From Pontibacter populi (GTDB taxonomy: Bacteria; Bacteroidota; Bacteroidia; Cytophagales; Hymenobacteraceae): a DNA stretch of 64,000 nt. This document shows positions 1 to 9,146 of this stretch, in pieces. The position numbers were made by a program, and so were the translations under genes. The notes beneath the pieces were generated by a model that saw only the letters and a program-made list of their open reading frames with translations, was not told where the DNA came from and ran no database searches. Each line of letters starts with the position of its first letter. Position 1 is the stretch's first letter. The DNA lies in the NCBI RefSeq assembly GCF_019336435.1, contig NZ_JAHWXQ010000001.1, positions 682,001 through 746,000 on the forward strand. The letters run 5' to 3'.

Positions 1-71
1 TTAATAAACTGGAAGGTGACGAGTCTGAGGCAAAATCCTTCGTCTCTGTTAAAGCGAGCTATACATTCTAA
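1..71 (+). CDS. C-terminal end of a probable outer-membrane beta-barrel protein (partial)
   Basis: The third reading frame is open from the window edge to a TAA at 69-71 and encodes 22 residues ending in VSVKASYTF. Alternating hydrophobic and polar residues with a terminal Phe are typical of the last strand of outer-membrane barrels, where the terminal aromatic residue is read by the BAM machinery. The stop lies 16 bp before the next start codon, so this gene may be co-transcribed with the two-component pair. The product cannot be identified further from so short a piece. The barrel assignment is inference. Confidence 0.5.
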   Translation, partial: NKLEGDESEAKSFVSVKASYTF

Positions 72-87
72 TCTATACCTATAAACT

Positions 88-762
88 ATGCACGTACTGG
101 TTGTAGAAGATGAAGCCGGACTGGCTGCCGAGCTGATGCATTTCCTGAAGCAGGAACACTACAAATGCGACTGGGCCTGCAACGGCGAAGATGCTTCGGA
201 GCGCATTGCCGTAAACCGTTACGATTTTATTTTGCTGGACCTGGGCTTGCCGGATTACGACGGACTGGACCTGCTACAGGAAGCCCGCGAAACTGACTAC
301 GAACCGGCCGTAATTATACTTACTGCCCGTGGCGAACTGGAAGACCGTGTAAAAGGACTTGGCCTAGGCGCAGATGATTACCTGGCAAAACCATTCTCGT
401 TACTCGAGCTACAGGCTCGTATGCAGGCTGTGTCGCGCCGTAAGTTCAATGTAAAGTCGTCGGTGCATGCGTTTCATGGGTTTGAGCTGGATAGTACGGC
501 TCGCACCGTAAGTTATAACGGCCAGAACATTTCGCTTACCAAAAAGGAGTTTGACCTGCTGCATTACATGTTGTTGCACAAAAACCGCATCATGACGCGC
601 CTGCAGCTGACCGAGCACATCTGGGGAAACATCCTGGAAGATGATTATGACTCCAACTACATCGACGTACACATTAAAAACCTACGCAAAAAGCTCTCTG
701 CCCACGCCCCTGCCGACTGGATCGAAACCGTTCGTGGTGTTGGCTACAGGCTAACTCTATAG
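88..762 (+). CDS. OmpR/PhoB-family DNA-binding response regulator
   Basis: This 224-aa protein has an N-terminal receiver domain (about 1-115) with acidic pocket E7/D8, phospho-acceptor D51 in the LLDLGLPDYDG context, T79 and K101 (KPF). A C-terminal winged-helix domain (about 125-224) ends in ETVRGVGYRL, the usual family signature. It should bind promoter DNA once phosphorylated by the histidine kinase whose start lies 1 bp after its stop. The gene's stop codon is formed by CTATAG, part of the iterated motif of this genome. The target genes cannot be told from the sequence. Confidence 0.93.
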   Translation: MHVLVVEDEAGLAAELMHFLKQEHYKCDWACNGEDASERIAVNRYDFILLDLGLPDYDGLDLLQEARETDYEPAVIILTARGELEDRVKGLGLGADDYLAKPFSLLELQARMQAVSRRKFNVKSSVHAFHGFELDSTARTVSYNGQNISLTKKEFDLLHYMLLHKNRIMTRLQLTEHIWGNILEDDYDSNYIDVHIKNLRKKLSAHAPADWIETVRGVGYRLTL

Positions 763-763
763 T

Positions 764-2080
764 ATGCGGCTGCAATCCAAACTCACCCTTTTCAGTGCTG
801 TTTCCAAAATAGTGGTGGTACTGCTGTTAATAGCAGTGCTCCCACCACTTATCCACCGTGTGGCGCTCGTAAATACCGATAAGCGCCTGAACGAGAAAAA
901 AGACAGCGTACTGGAGATCATCAGCAACCAGGGCATTGGCAATTTTGTGGCCGAAGGCAGCGAAGGAGCTTATGGTAGCTACAACCTGCTGAAAGAAGAG
1001 TTTATTTCGATAGAGCAGATACCCGAACCTATAGTTGTAGATACGGTTGAGAACTCGCTGCGCAAAGTTGAGAATGAGATTGTAGAGTACCGCGTGCTTA
1101 GCCTGACCTTTGAGGTAGATGGTAGCTATTACCTCCTTGAAATTGGCCGGAGTATAGATACGATACAGGAAAGTATCGAAACCATGCAGCAATATGCGCT
1201 GTACTTTCTGGCTGCCGTTATCCTGATCACAGTTTTTATTGACCTGGCCTTTAACAAGATTCTGCTGCAGCCGCTTATAGTGATAGTCCGGCGCCTGAAA
1301 AAGATAGGCCACCCCAGCACGTTTACGCCCAAAACTATAAACACCACCACCTCCGATTTCCTGTACCTCAACAACGCCATTAACGATATGATGGGCCAGG
1401 TGCAGGACGCCTTTCAGAAAGAGAAAGAGTTTATCGGAAACGTATCGCACGAGCTGCTTACACCGATCTCTATTCTCCAGAACAGGATGGAGAACCTGCT
1501 TACCGACCCCGAAATGCCGGAACACCTGCTGGTAAAACTGGTCGATAACCAGAAAACGCTTCACCGCTTAAAGAATATTATCCAGGCCCTGTTGCTGATA
1601 TCCCGCATCGAGAACGAGCAATACCTGAAGAACGAAGAAGTAAGCTTAGCTGCCCTGGTAAATGAAGTGAAAGATGAAATTGCCGACCGCGCCGAAGCAA
1701 AGGAAGTCACCCTGAAAATAGACCTGGAAGACGATTGGACCTTACAACAGGCTAATTACTCGCTGCTGTTCACGATGCTGTTCAACGTGGTAAGCAATGC
1801 CATAAAATACAACAAACCCAACGGAAGCATAACGATAAGCGGCGCACCAAAAGGCAAAAGCTACGAACTATGCATAACCGACACGGGCGTTGGAATACCG
1901 CAGGAACATTTGCCACACATTTTCAACCGCTTCAAACGCCTGCAGGGCCCCGACAACGAAAGCCACGGCCTGGGCTTACCGATCGTGCAAACAGTTGCGC
2001 ATTTCCACAAAGTAAAACTAACGGTAGTTTCTACTGTAAATGTAGGCACTACTTTCTGCTTCAGATTTGGTAAGGTGTAG
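764..2080 (+). CDS. Membrane sensor histidine kinase
   Basis: This 438-aa kinase has a first membrane segment near residues 14-34, a periplasmic sensor region of about 110 residues, and a second membrane segment near 145-163. A HAMP-like linker and a HisKA domain follow, with phospho-accepting H229 in GNVSHELLTP. The HATPase domain shows the N box (VVSNAIKYN), G1 box (DTGVGIP) and G2 box (GLGLPIV). It is the cognate partner of the regulator ending at 762, since the two genes are almost fused. The periplasmic ligand is unknown; the sensor region matches no domain I recognise. Confidence 0.93.
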   Translation: MRLQSKLTLFSAVSKIVVVLLLIAVLPPLIHRVALVNTDKRLNEKKDSVLEIISNQGIGNFVAEGSEGAYGSYNLLKEEFISIEQIPEPIVVDTVENSLRKVENEIVEYRVLSLTFEVDGSYYLLEIGRSIDTIQESIETMQQYALYFLAAVILITVFIDLAFNKILLQPLIVIVRRLKKIGHPSTFTPKTINTTTSDFLYLNNAINDMMGQVQDAFQKEKEFIGNVSHELLTPISILQNRMENLLTDPEMPEHLLVKLVDNQKTLHRLKNIIQALLLISRIENEQYLKNEEVSLAALVNEVKDEIADRAEAKEVTLKIDLEDDWTLQQANYSLLFTMLFNVVSNAIKYNKPNGSITISGAPKGKSYELCITDTGVGIPQEHLPHIFNRFKRLQGPDNESHGLGLPIVQTVAHFHKVKLTVVSTVNVGTTFCFRFGKV

Positions 2081-2874
2081 TTTATAGTTGTAAACTATAG
2101 TTGCGCAATACTGGTGCCGGTATCCAGCCGGTGATGCACAGTGGGCGCGAGCCTCCAGACTCGCTGTTGCTAGATAGATGCATTAACCCACCCCTTTTTA
2201 CCTCACCCCGGCCCTCTCCTAAAAACAGGAGAGGGAGTTTGTATTTAGTGCTATAGTTAGCGATTGTCATCCCCCTACCCCCTTCAAAGGGGGACTTTTC
2301 TGCTGCTACTTTTCAATGTGTCATTTCGGCCAGCGGGAGAAATCTGAATTTGCTATAGTTACGACTCAAGATAGGACAGGTTTACCTGTCCCTTCGAAAC
2401 TAACACTACGATAAAGCTCGAGGTTTATCTTTCGAATCAACTATAGAAGTTGCTATCGAACTGATTTCAGTCTTTGGGTTGAGCGCCTTTGCTTTGTTGC
2501 GGTGCCGCCAGGCAGCCCGAGCAGAGCGAGGGAAGCAAGAAAGCAGCAGCGCGATGCCCGAAGACGAGGCCTCCCGGCCGTGAGGGCACCAAAGTTGGAT
2601 TGAAACTGTGAGTGAGTAGAGCTCCCAGGATTAGGAGTAGTTTGAAAGGAAGTCTTGGTTCAAGTTGTAGTTGAGTCAACTATAAGCTGAGATAGATTTC
2701 TCGCTACACTCGAAATGACAAAAATAAACTATAAGACATATAAGATCCCTCACCCAGCGCTCGAGATAACATTACCATTTACACTTCTATAAAAGCATTT
2801 AGTAACTATAGTTTTCAGCGCAAGTATACTTTTAAGTGTAATTTAGAAGTTACATTCTATTAGCAACTAAAACT
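2081..2874. other. Repeat-rich intergenic region without a credible gene
   Basis: These 790 bp hold several short palindromes: a hairpin CCCTCTCC...GGAGAGGG at about 2212-2235, CCCCCTTCAAAGGGGG at about 2279-2294, exact AACTATAGTT at 2093-2102 and 2804-2813, and an element with terminal inverted repeats (separate entry). Open frames here are short, lie inside the repeats and do not look like protein. Confidence 0.7.
2319..2720. repeat. About 400-bp element with imperfect terminal inverted repeats
   Basis: The left end TGTCATTTCG...GAGAAATCT (from 2319) is mirrored by AGATTTCTCG...CGAAATGACA (ending 2720). The arms match at both flanks with a variable centre. The inside is GC-rich, non-coding and contains further short palindromes. 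The shape is that of a non-autonomous miniature transposable element or folded intergenic repeat; mobility is inference. Confidence 0.5.
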
Positions 2875-3714
2875 ATGACAGATAAACCACACGAGCCATC
2901 CGAAGAAAAATACCTACACGGATATTCTACTGAAGAACAGCAGCGTCTTTACAAGCAGGCCCGCTTCATGGAAAACAAGATCTATTCTGATATTGATTTC
3001 TCGACGGTAACTAACCTGCTGGAAGTTGGCTGTGGCGTTGGCGCGCAATCAGAGATCCTGCTCCGCCGTTTCCCGCACCTTTTCTTAACCGGCATCGACT
3101 ATTCTGACAAGCAGATTGAACAGGCACAGAATTTCCTGTCGTCGGTGCCTTACGCCAAAGACCGCTTTAAGCTGATGCAGGAAAATGCAATGGACATGAG
3201 CTTTACGTCGCAGGCTGAATTTGATGGCGCTTTTCTGTGCTGGGTGCTGGAACATATCCCTGACCCTGCCAGAGTGCTGTCAGAAGTGCGCCGTGTGCTG
3301 AAACCAGGCAGCCCCATCGTTATTACCGAAGTGCTGAACTCCAGCTTTTTTGTGGAGCCTTATTCGCCAAGCGTGCTGCAGTACTGGCTGCGATTCAATG
3401 ATTTACAATACGACATGAGTGGCGACCCGTTTGTGGGCGGTAAATTAGGAAATCTGCTGCAATCAGTGGGTTACCAGCGCATCACCACTGAACCTAAAAC
3501 GTTCCATTTGGACAGCCGAAACCCGGCCAAGCGCGCCGAAATGATCGCTTACTGGACAGAACTATTACTTAGCGGATTGCCACAACTACTGGAAGCCGGC
3601 TATGTAGATGCTGAACTGGCAGATAAAGTGAAAGAGGAAATGCACATTGTAGCCAAAAGCCCGAATGCGGTTTTCTTCTACACCTTTATACAGGCCAAAG
3701 CTTTCACGGCATAA
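2875..3714 (+). CDS. Class I SAM-dependent methyltransferase
   Basis: This 279-aa protein has the Rossmann-type SAM-binding motif I LLEVGCGVGAQSE at about 48-60, an acidic residue at the end of strand 2 (D75, GIDYSDKQ), and a motif IV/post-I region (FLCWVLEHIPDP), as in the Methyltransf_11/25 groups. The C-terminal half is likely to define the substrate, which may be a small molecule or lipid quinone; I cannot choose. It stands alone, preceded by a repeat-rich gap and followed within 10 bp by a strong terminator. The start fits the beginning of homology-like sequence. Confidence 0.88.
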   Translation: MTDKPHEPSEEKYLHGYSTEEQQRLYKQARFMENKIYSDIDFSTVTNLLEVGCGVGAQSEILLRRFPHLFLTGIDYSDKQIEQAQNFLSSVPYAKDRFKLMQENAMDMSFTSQAEFDGAFLCWVLEHIPDPARVLSEVRRVLKPGSPIVITEVLNSSFFVEPYSPSVLQYWLRFNDLQYDMSGDPFVGGKLGNLLQSVGYQRITTEPKTFHLDSRNPAKRAEMIAYWTELLLSGLPQLLEAGYVDAELADKVKEEMHIVAKSPNAVFFYTFIQAKAFTA

Positions 3715-3717
3715 ATT

Positions 3718-3750
3718 AAAACCCCTGCAGAGATTAGCTGCAGGGGTTTT
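3718..3750. terminator. Bidirectional intrinsic terminator
   Basis: A perfect 13-bp stem (AAAACCCCTGCAG, loop AGATTAG, CTGCAGGGGTTTT) lies between the convergent methyltransferase and the secreted-protein gene. A-rich and T-rich arms make it usable in both directions. Confidence 0.85.
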
Positions 3751-3772
3751 AATTTTTGGATACGCCTATAGC

Positions 3773-4609
3773 TTATATCTTCATCTTAATATTATAAGCC
3801 GTTCCCTTGTCTTCGTAGAAAATGTGAAAAAACTCTTCATCAAAAGAGGCAACTCTGAATGCTTTGTGTTTGCTGGCTCCTTCCAGGCTACCTTCTATAG
3901 TTAGTAAGCCGTTTTCCTCTTTTATACTTCTGAGTTTCAGAATCCTTTTAGAAGGGTAAACGCGTATGGAAGTGGTCGTCCCTGTGAAGTTGGCACTTTC
4001 TACTGCACTAAACTCCGTCTTACCTCCTATCCTGGCTTTAAACTTATTTATGTCCAGCACATCGGTGGAATACACCATACCCGTCAGGAACGATTCAGTA
4101 GGTTTAGAATATCTAACATTATTACTACCCCACGAACTTGCTTTTGTTGCCTCATTCTGCGTGATATAAACTAGATTCCCACCCATCATGGCTGCAAAGA
4201 TCTTAAGACGTTTTTGCGCGCGGTCCTCTACCTGATTTAACGCTGAAAACATCGTATTGCCCTGAGCTATAGAGCTTGCTTCTCCCAGTTTCAGGAATCC
4301 GTTTACCTCGTTTTTTTCGAGTGTTATAGTTACATTCTCAAACGCATGCAGGTTGGCTACCTTTTTAGAGTGGGCTGATGGGGCAAATATTTCTTCCCTT
4401 CCAGACTTAAATACGATCTTCTGCACAGCGTTTTTGTAAACTGTGTTTATCAACTCCTCACCTGGGAAAGAGTATTTTACAAACTCAGGTGTGATCTCTT
4501 TAACAACACAAGGAATTTTAGAGGTGTGGGTATACACCGTGTCTACCTGCGCCATACAAAACGATACGCTTAACAGGAAGCTGGTCAATAAAAAAGCAAG
4601 AGTTTTCAT
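3773..4609 (-). CDS. Secreted/periplasmic protein of unknown function
   Basis: This 278-aa protein starts with a clear signal peptide (MKTLAFLLTSFLLSVSFCMAQ, cut likely after CMA or at the CMAQ region). The first mature part (DTVYTHTSKIPCVVKEITPEFVKYSFPG, given here only as a description of a short beta-rich repeat) resembles the N-terminus of many Bacteroidota periplasmic proteins that begin with a small beta-domain. No enzyme motif is visible. It is a single gene, convergent with the methyltransferase. The function is unknown; the secretion call is solid. Confidence 0.75.
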   Translation of the reverse strand: MKTLAFLLTSFLLSVSFCMAQVDTVYTHTSKIPCVVKEITPEFVKYSFPGEELINTVYKNAVQKIVFKSGREEIFAPSAHSKKVANLHAFENVTITLEKNEVNGFLKLGEASSIAQGNTMFSALNQVEDRAQKRLKIFAAMMGGNLVYITQNEATKASSWGSNNVRYSKPTESFLTGMVYSTDVLDINKFKARIGGKTEFSAVESANFTGTTTSIRVYPSKRILKLRSIKEENGLLTIEGSLEGASKHKAFRVASFDEEFFHIFYEDKGTAYNIKMKI

Positions 4610-4664
4610 AGGGAGTGGTTTTGAACTCTAAAGTTAATACATATAACATTAGGTATATATTTTT

Positions 4665-5606
4665 TTACACTCCCAGATAAGATTTCAGCTTTTCGTATTG
4701 TTCGGGCTTTATTATTTTGATCTGTTTAAGTTCTTCCACGCTCTCAAAGCGGCCATGTTGCTCGCGGTATGCAACTATAGCGCGGGCTAAATTTGATGTC
4801 ATGTACGGGTGCGTGCGCAGTTCCTCTATAGTTGCAGTGTTCAGGTTAATTCTTGCCGGCGAATGTGCTTTTGCTACAAAGGTGTACTTGCTCAGGCTGT
4901 CTATTACTTCAGGCTGCAGGCCATAAACTTCGCGCAGCTGTTCTAAACTATAGAAGCCGCCCAGCCTGTCGCGGTACTTTACAATGCGTGCGGATAGCTT
5001 TCTACCAATGCCTCGTATCTGTTTGAGCTGTGCTGTATCGGCGGTATTGATATTGAAGGGTGCCAGCACAAAGCGTTCGCGCGGGCGATTCTCCCAGCCG
5101 GGTGCCGGGTGTGGCCGGCTGCTGCCAATACCTTTGCGGCTATAGTTGTCGGGTTTGGTTTCAGGCAGATCAATAAAAGGATAAAGCCGTTGGAAAACAG
5201 AATCCGGCATGCCATAGATCTTGCCCAGCTCTGCCCTGTAAGTAAAATCTCCTACCTTACTTCTATAGTTTAAAATGCGCTGCCCCAGGTATTTGGGCAA
5301 CCCGAAACCCTGCCATTGCTCCAGCGAGAGCGTGTTGGGATTAAATCTATAAAGCGGAACGGTAGCTATAGTTTTCCGGCTTCGGTTATAGGTATCGGGC
5401 GCTTTCTCGAGCTGCGCTACCAGGCTATCGAGCAGTTGCTGGTCTGCAGGGTTGGCGCTTATAGGCTGGTTCGAATTATAGTTCCTGGAAAAAAGAAATG
5501 GTGCTGCCGTAAGCAGCACCATTATGGTTATCAGCCACAGAAAACCGTTTACCTCACGCTGCGAAAAGCCAAAGTAGTTACGGATCCAGAGCTTCAGTTT
5601 TCTCAT
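4665..5606 (-). CDS. Membrane-anchored helix-hairpin-helix (ComEA-like) protein
   Basis: This 313-aa protein has one N-terminal membrane segment near residues 20-40 and then three helix-hairpin-helix regions (about 70-140, 180-235 and 250-310). Each contains phrases such as FNINTADTAQLKQIRGIG and INLNTATIEELRTHPYM. ComEA-type HhH domains bind double-stranded DNA, and the topology would place them outside the inner membrane, as in DNA uptake proteins. It begins 3 bp after the small transporter subunit, so it appears to be the third gene of the NSS operon. A role in competence is possible but unproven. Confidence 0.82.
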   Translation of the reverse strand: MRKLKLWIRNYFGFSQREVNGFLWLITIMVLLTAAPFLFSRNYNSNQPISANPADQQLLDSLVAQLEKAPDTYNRSRKTIATVPLYRFNPNTLSLEQWQGFGLPKYLGQRILNYRSKVGDFTYRAELGKIYGMPDSVFQRLYPFIDLPETKPDNYSRKGIGSSRPHPAPGWENRPRERFVLAPFNINTADTAQLKQIRGIGRKLSARIVKYRDRLGGFYSLEQLREVYGLQPEVIDSLSKYTFVAKAHSPARINLNTATIEELRTHPYMTSNLARAIVAYREQHGRFESVEELKQIKIIKPEQYEKLKSYLGV

Positions 5607-5609
5607 GTG

Positions 5610-5768
5610 TTATGCCATCGGTTGCCGTCCCGGCTCATCATCGTTATCCAGGTACGAATCCGGCTCCGGTTTTGGTGGCGCATTTAAAACTCTATAGAAA
5701 AAATATACTGTTAATCCGGTTACCATAAACATGGTAACAAGCATGATAACAAGTGCTGATGTATTCAT
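5610..5768 (-). CDS. Small membrane protein, probable NSS transporter partner (MetS-like)
   Basis: A 52-codon reading frame starts at ATG 5768, 6 bp after the transporter stop, and ends at TAA 5610-5612, just before the HhH gene. The product begins MNTSALVIMLVTMFMVTG and has one membrane helix (about 5-27) followed by a charged, Pro/Asp-rich tail. NSS-family transporters of the MetP type are known to need a tiny one-helix partner (MetS) encoded directly downstream. Size, topology and position all fit. The exact substrate is not deducible. Confidence 0.72.
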   Translation of the reverse strand: MNTSALVIMLVTMFMVTGLTVYFFYRVLNAPPKPEPDSYLDNDDEPGRQPMA

Positions 5769-5774
5769 AAGTTC

Positions 5775-7427
5775 TTAAATTTTACCTTCTCTAACTCTCT
5801 TTTTATACGCCATATACACCAGCGCGGCGATGCTCAGGAACACTGCCACCAGCAGTATACGCGATGCATTCACAAAGAACAATGTCTCCTGAAGATGCTC
5901 CAGTACCGCTGGGTCTGTAGCTTCAGCTATCTGACGGTGAAGGCTGGTGTTCATCAATTTCTTAATGATAGAGCTGTCATCCAGTTCCCAGTTACCGCTT
6001 AATGCCGCTCCCCAGTCATTTCCTTTCGGAGTAATAAGCGCACCAATAAACACAAACAGTAAAAGTAACGGCGTTACAAACTTGATGATGAACTTATAGA
6101 TACCCGGCACTTTAATATCAGAACCTGACATGATCTCGCGCCAGCCTTTATCAATACCGAATACCCATGCAAACAGGATAGACTCGAACAAGGCGAACAC
6201 TACCAGCGATACCGTACCAGCCCAGTAGTCATATTCATCAAATACGCCATAGTGGAAGAATAGTACCGTAGGCATACCCAGTACCAGTACGATCAAACCG
6301 AATGACCAGGCAGCAGACTTACGTTTCCAGTTAAACTCATCCTGCAGGAAGCCCATCCATGGCGTACCCATCGCCAGCGACGAAGTGATACCGGCAAAGA
6401 ACAGTAACCCGAACCACATAACCCCGGCAACAGCGCCCAGCACTTCGCCCCACTGCGTAAACAGGAATGGTAAGGTTTTAAAGGCAAGCCCAAGGCCACC
6501 AGACTGTACCAGTTCCGTTACACGGTCGATACCCAGGTAACCGATAGAGATCGGGATCAGGATAGAGGCACCCAGTACTACTTCCACAAATTCGTTCATC
6601 CAGCCAGCCGACATAGCATTTAGCGCGATATCGTCCTTAGATCTAACATAAGATGCGTAGCAATGGATTGTACCCATACCCACAGACAGGGTGAAGAAAA
6701 TCTGACCCGCAGCTGCCAGCCAAACAGTTGGCGACCATAGTTGCGTATAGTCCGGCGTCCAGAGGTAGTTAAGGCCAACAGAGCTATCGTTAATAGCACC
6801 ATCCTCACCGGCTGTAATAGTAAAGCCTTTATAGGCCAGGAACATACCAAATAAGATCAAAAGTGGCATACCTACTTTAGCCACACGCTCCACGCCACCG
6901 GCAAGACCCTGAGACAGGATCCAGGTGTTCAGCAGCAAGCAGATCACATAAAATACAACAGCCTCCAGCGGAATACCCAGTGTAGATTCGCCGATGCTCA
7001 CATATGTGTTAAAGAAAGCGGCAACTCCCTCCTGGTCCATGCCATTAAAGGTACCGAGTACCGAGTGAACCACGTAAGAAAGTGTCCAGGACTCGATGTA
7101 GCAATAGTAAGCTGCCACGGCAATGTTTGTCCAGATACCGAACACGCCAATGTATTTCCAGAGGCGGTGTTTACCCATCGTATCCAGAATGTAAGGAGTA
7201 GAGTGATTTCCGAATCTACCCCCGAAACGGCCCATAGACCATTCGATCCACAAAAGTGGAATACCCATTACCAAAAAGCATACTAAGTAAGGGATGATAA
7301 ACGCGCCACCACCGTTCTGTACAGCCTGTACCGGAAACCTTAGAAAGTTACCGAGACCAACAGCATTACCGGCCATGGCCAGAATGAGACCCACTCGGGA
7401 GCCCCAGGATTCTTTGTTAGCACTCAT
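5775..7427 (-). CDS. Sodium-dependent NSS/SNF-family transporter
   Basis: This 550-aa polytopic membrane protein carries the NSS signature in TM1 (GLILAMAGNAVGLGNFLRFP) with the unwound Gly/Asn region that binds sodium and substrate, followed by about 11 more hydrophobic segments. Family members couple sodium to uptake of amino acids or related amines. Bacterial relatives of this length often carry 12 helices and work with a small subunit, which is encoded immediately downstream. The gene is nearly free of the AACTATAGTT motif, in line with stronger codon bias. Substrate is undetermined. Confidence 0.92.
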   Translation of the reverse strand: MSANKESWGSRVGLILAMAGNAVGLGNFLRFPVQAVQNGGGAFIIPYLVCFLVMGIPLLWIEWSMGRFGGRFGNHSTPYILDTMGKHRLWKYIGVFGIWTNIAVAAYYCYIESWTLSYVVHSVLGTFNGMDQEGVAAFFNTYVSIGESTLGIPLEAVVFYVICLLLNTWILSQGLAGGVERVAKVGMPLLILFGMFLAYKGFTITAGEDGAINDSSVGLNYLWTPDYTQLWSPTVWLAAAGQIFFTLSVGMGTIHCYASYVRSKDDIALNAMSAGWMNEFVEVVLGASILIPISIGYLGIDRVTELVQSGGLGLAFKTLPFLFTQWGEVLGAVAGVMWFGLLFFAGITSSLAMGTPWMGFLQDEFNWKRKSAAWSFGLIVLVLGMPTVLFFHYGVFDEYDYWAGTVSLVVFALFESILFAWVFGIDKGWREIMSGSDIKVPGIYKFIIKFVTPLLLLFVFIGALITPKGNDWGAALSGNWELDDSSIIKKLMNTSLHRQIAEATDPAVLEHLQETLFFVNASRILLVAVFLSIAALVYMAYKKRVREGKI

Positions 7428-7590
7428 AAAAAAGGTAGAAGTTGATTAGTTTAGTTAGGTTGTTAAGTGTGTAGTATTCTGACTTTAAGCTTACAATTTA
7501 GGGATTGCCTCCGAAAGTGCCATATTAAATTCCATATTTTTAATATTTCACCGACTAAACGGAGCTTTCTCCTGACGAATCTGGAAACTG

Positions 7591-8496
7591 CTATTGAGCA
7601 GCCTGTTCGGCCACAACCTGTATGCCTTCTGCAAAAGTATGCGGTAAGTAGCCCAGGTCTTTTTTAGCTTTCGTGATAATGAATCCGGTTTTGGGTGGGC
7701 GTTTTGCCGGTTGTGTAAAGGTGCTACCGTCAGCCTTATCTATTAGCGATTTGTCCAGGCTAAAGTAATCGGCTACCTGCAGGGCCATGTCATAGGGCGT
7801 CAGCATTTCGGAACCTGAGATATGGTATATTCCTTCCGCGTCGTGCTTTGCGGCAAGCCAGCAGCCTTGGGCAAGGTCCTCAGCCAGTGTAGGCGTCCTG
7901 AACTGGTCATCCACTACTTTAATTACTTTGCCAGCCTGTAAACTATCGCGTACCCACAGCACAATGTTGGTACGACCATAGTCGTGAGCTACGCCGTACA
8001 CCAGCACCGTGCGCAATATGGCCCATTTGCATCTGGCCTTCTTCACAATTTCTTCGGCCAGGCGCTTGGTTTCGCCATAAAAATTCACCGGGTTTGCTTT
8101 GGCATCTTCGCTGTAAGGTCCGTCTTCGCCATCAAAAATAAAGTCGGTGCTTACATGTATCAGATGCACGTTATATTTTTCGCAGGCATCCACTAAAAAC
8201 TGAACGGCATCCCGGTTCAGCAGCAAGGCGCCTTCATGGTCTGTTTCGCACTGGTCCACGTTGGTCATGGCGGCAGTGTGTATGATGTGCGTTGGCCGGA
8301 ACTGGCTGATCACTTCCTCTACCTGCGCTTTAACCGTCACATCCATCGAAGCAAAGGGCAGCGCCGGAACTATAGTTGCCAGTTTGTTTTCGCCGCGGCT
8401 GGTTGCCAGCACTTCCACATCAGGTTGGTTGAGTAATAGTTCTGCTAGTTTTTGCCCCAGAAGCCCGTTAGAGCCTGTTATCAGTATTCGTTTCAT
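7591..8496 (-). CDS. RmlD-like NAD(P)-dependent sugar-nucleotide reductase (dTDP-4-dehydrorhamnose reductase family)
   Basis: This 301-aa extended SDR protein has the nucleotide-binding GSNGLLGQ at 8-15, the STDFIFDG segment at about 116-123 and the catalytic pair Y140/K144 in NFYGETK, the pattern of RmlD. RmlD makes dTDP-L-rhamnose, but Bacteroidota also carry isolated relatives of uncertain substrate, and no other rml gene is nearby. It is followed upstream by the cyclophilin gene on the same strand, 8 bp apart, so the two may be co-transcribed with the cyclophilin first. Confidence 0.85.
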   Translation of the reverse strand: MKRILITGSNGLLGQKLAELLLNQPDVEVLATSRGENKLATIVPALPFASMDVTVKAQVEEVISQFRPTHIIHTAAMTNVDQCETDHEGALLLNRDAVQFLVDACEKYNVHLIHVSTDFIFDGEDGPYSEDAKANPVNFYGETKRLAEEIVKKARCKWAILRTVLVYGVAHDYGRTNIVLWVRDSLQAGKVIKVVDDQFRTPTLAEDLAQGCWLAAKHDAEGIYHISGSEMLTPYDMALQVADYFSLDKSLIDKADGSTFTQPAKRPPKTGFIITKAKKDLGYLPHTFAEGIQVVAEQAAQ

Positions 8497-8504
8497 AGTC
8501 AGGG

Positions 8505-9146
8505 TTAAGCAGACGGCTGGTTATAGTTGTATTTATATTTCTTGGCGATCTTCTTTTTCTTCACGCTCTCTACAGTCACCTTCATTTTGATATCCGTAAG
8601 CGGTCGGTCGCGCTGGTTTTTTGGCTGTTCTGCAATTTTATCGATCACGTCTAACCCATCTACTACCTGTCCGAAAACGGTGTAAGCTTCGTCCAGCATT
8701 GGAGTGCCATCATGATTCTCCACTATATAGAACTGCGAGCCGCTCGACTCTTTCATTGGGTTTACCTGGTCGCCCATTCTGGCAGCAGCCACAGCACCAC
8801 GCACATGTTTATGAATTGGGTTGATTTCGGCAGGAATGGTATAGCCCGGGTTGCCAGAGCCATCGTTGTTTGGGTTATCGTCTTTGCTGTTCGGGTCGCC
8901 GCCCTGTATCATAAAGCCATCAATTATACGATGGAAAGTAGTGCCATCGTAAAAGCCCTCTTTCGCCAGTTTCAGAAAGTTCTCTCTATGCTTCGGCGTG
9001 TCCTCGAAAAGCACGAGTTTTATATCGCCTTGTGGGGTGCTTATAGTTACCAGTTGGTCTTTGCCTTTCAGTTTCTGGGCAGATACAAGGGTGGGAGTTA
9101 AAAACAGCAGCGCAACTATAGCGCAGAGCATATTCCGTAGTTTCAT
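8505..9146 (-). CDS. Secreted cyclophilin-type peptidyl-prolyl cis-trans isomerase
   Basis: Translation probably starts at ATG 9146, giving 213 aa with a good signal peptide (MKLRNMLCAIVALLFLTPTLVSA) rather than at an upstream ATG at 9200 that would bury it. The cyclophilin core is clear: VTISTPQGDIKLVLFE, GTTFHRIIDGFMIQGGDP, and GSQFYIV-like active-site strand. It would catalyse proline isomerisation in the periplasm and help fold exported proteins. The C-terminus adds a lysine-rich tail (KKKKIAKKYKYNY). A CAAATTTA element at 9302-9309, if a promoter, would give a long leader. Confidence 0.9.
   Translation of the reverse strand: MKLRNMLCAIVALLFLTPTLVSAQKLKGKDQLVTISTPQGDIKLVLFEDTPKHRENFLKLAKEGFYDGTTFHRIIDGFMIQGGDPNSKDDNPNNDGSGNPGYTIPAEINPIHKHVRGAVAAARMGDQVNPMKESSGSQFYIVENHDGTPMLDEAYTVFGQVVDGLDVIDKIAEQPKNQRDRPLTDIKMKVTVESVKKKKIAKKYKYNYNQPSA

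Noticed and set aside
827..1564. 245-codon frame on the minus strand
   Set aside because: It lies wholly antisense to the histidine kinase, has unlikely composition and no known motif.
2467..2679. 70-codon frame in the repeat-rich gap
   Set aside because: It is a translation of the intergenic repeat element, with Pro/Gly/Leu-rich nonsense composition.
5316..5687. 123-codon frame on the plus strand
   Set aside because: It is antisense to the HhH gene and the small transporter partner, whose frames are well supported.
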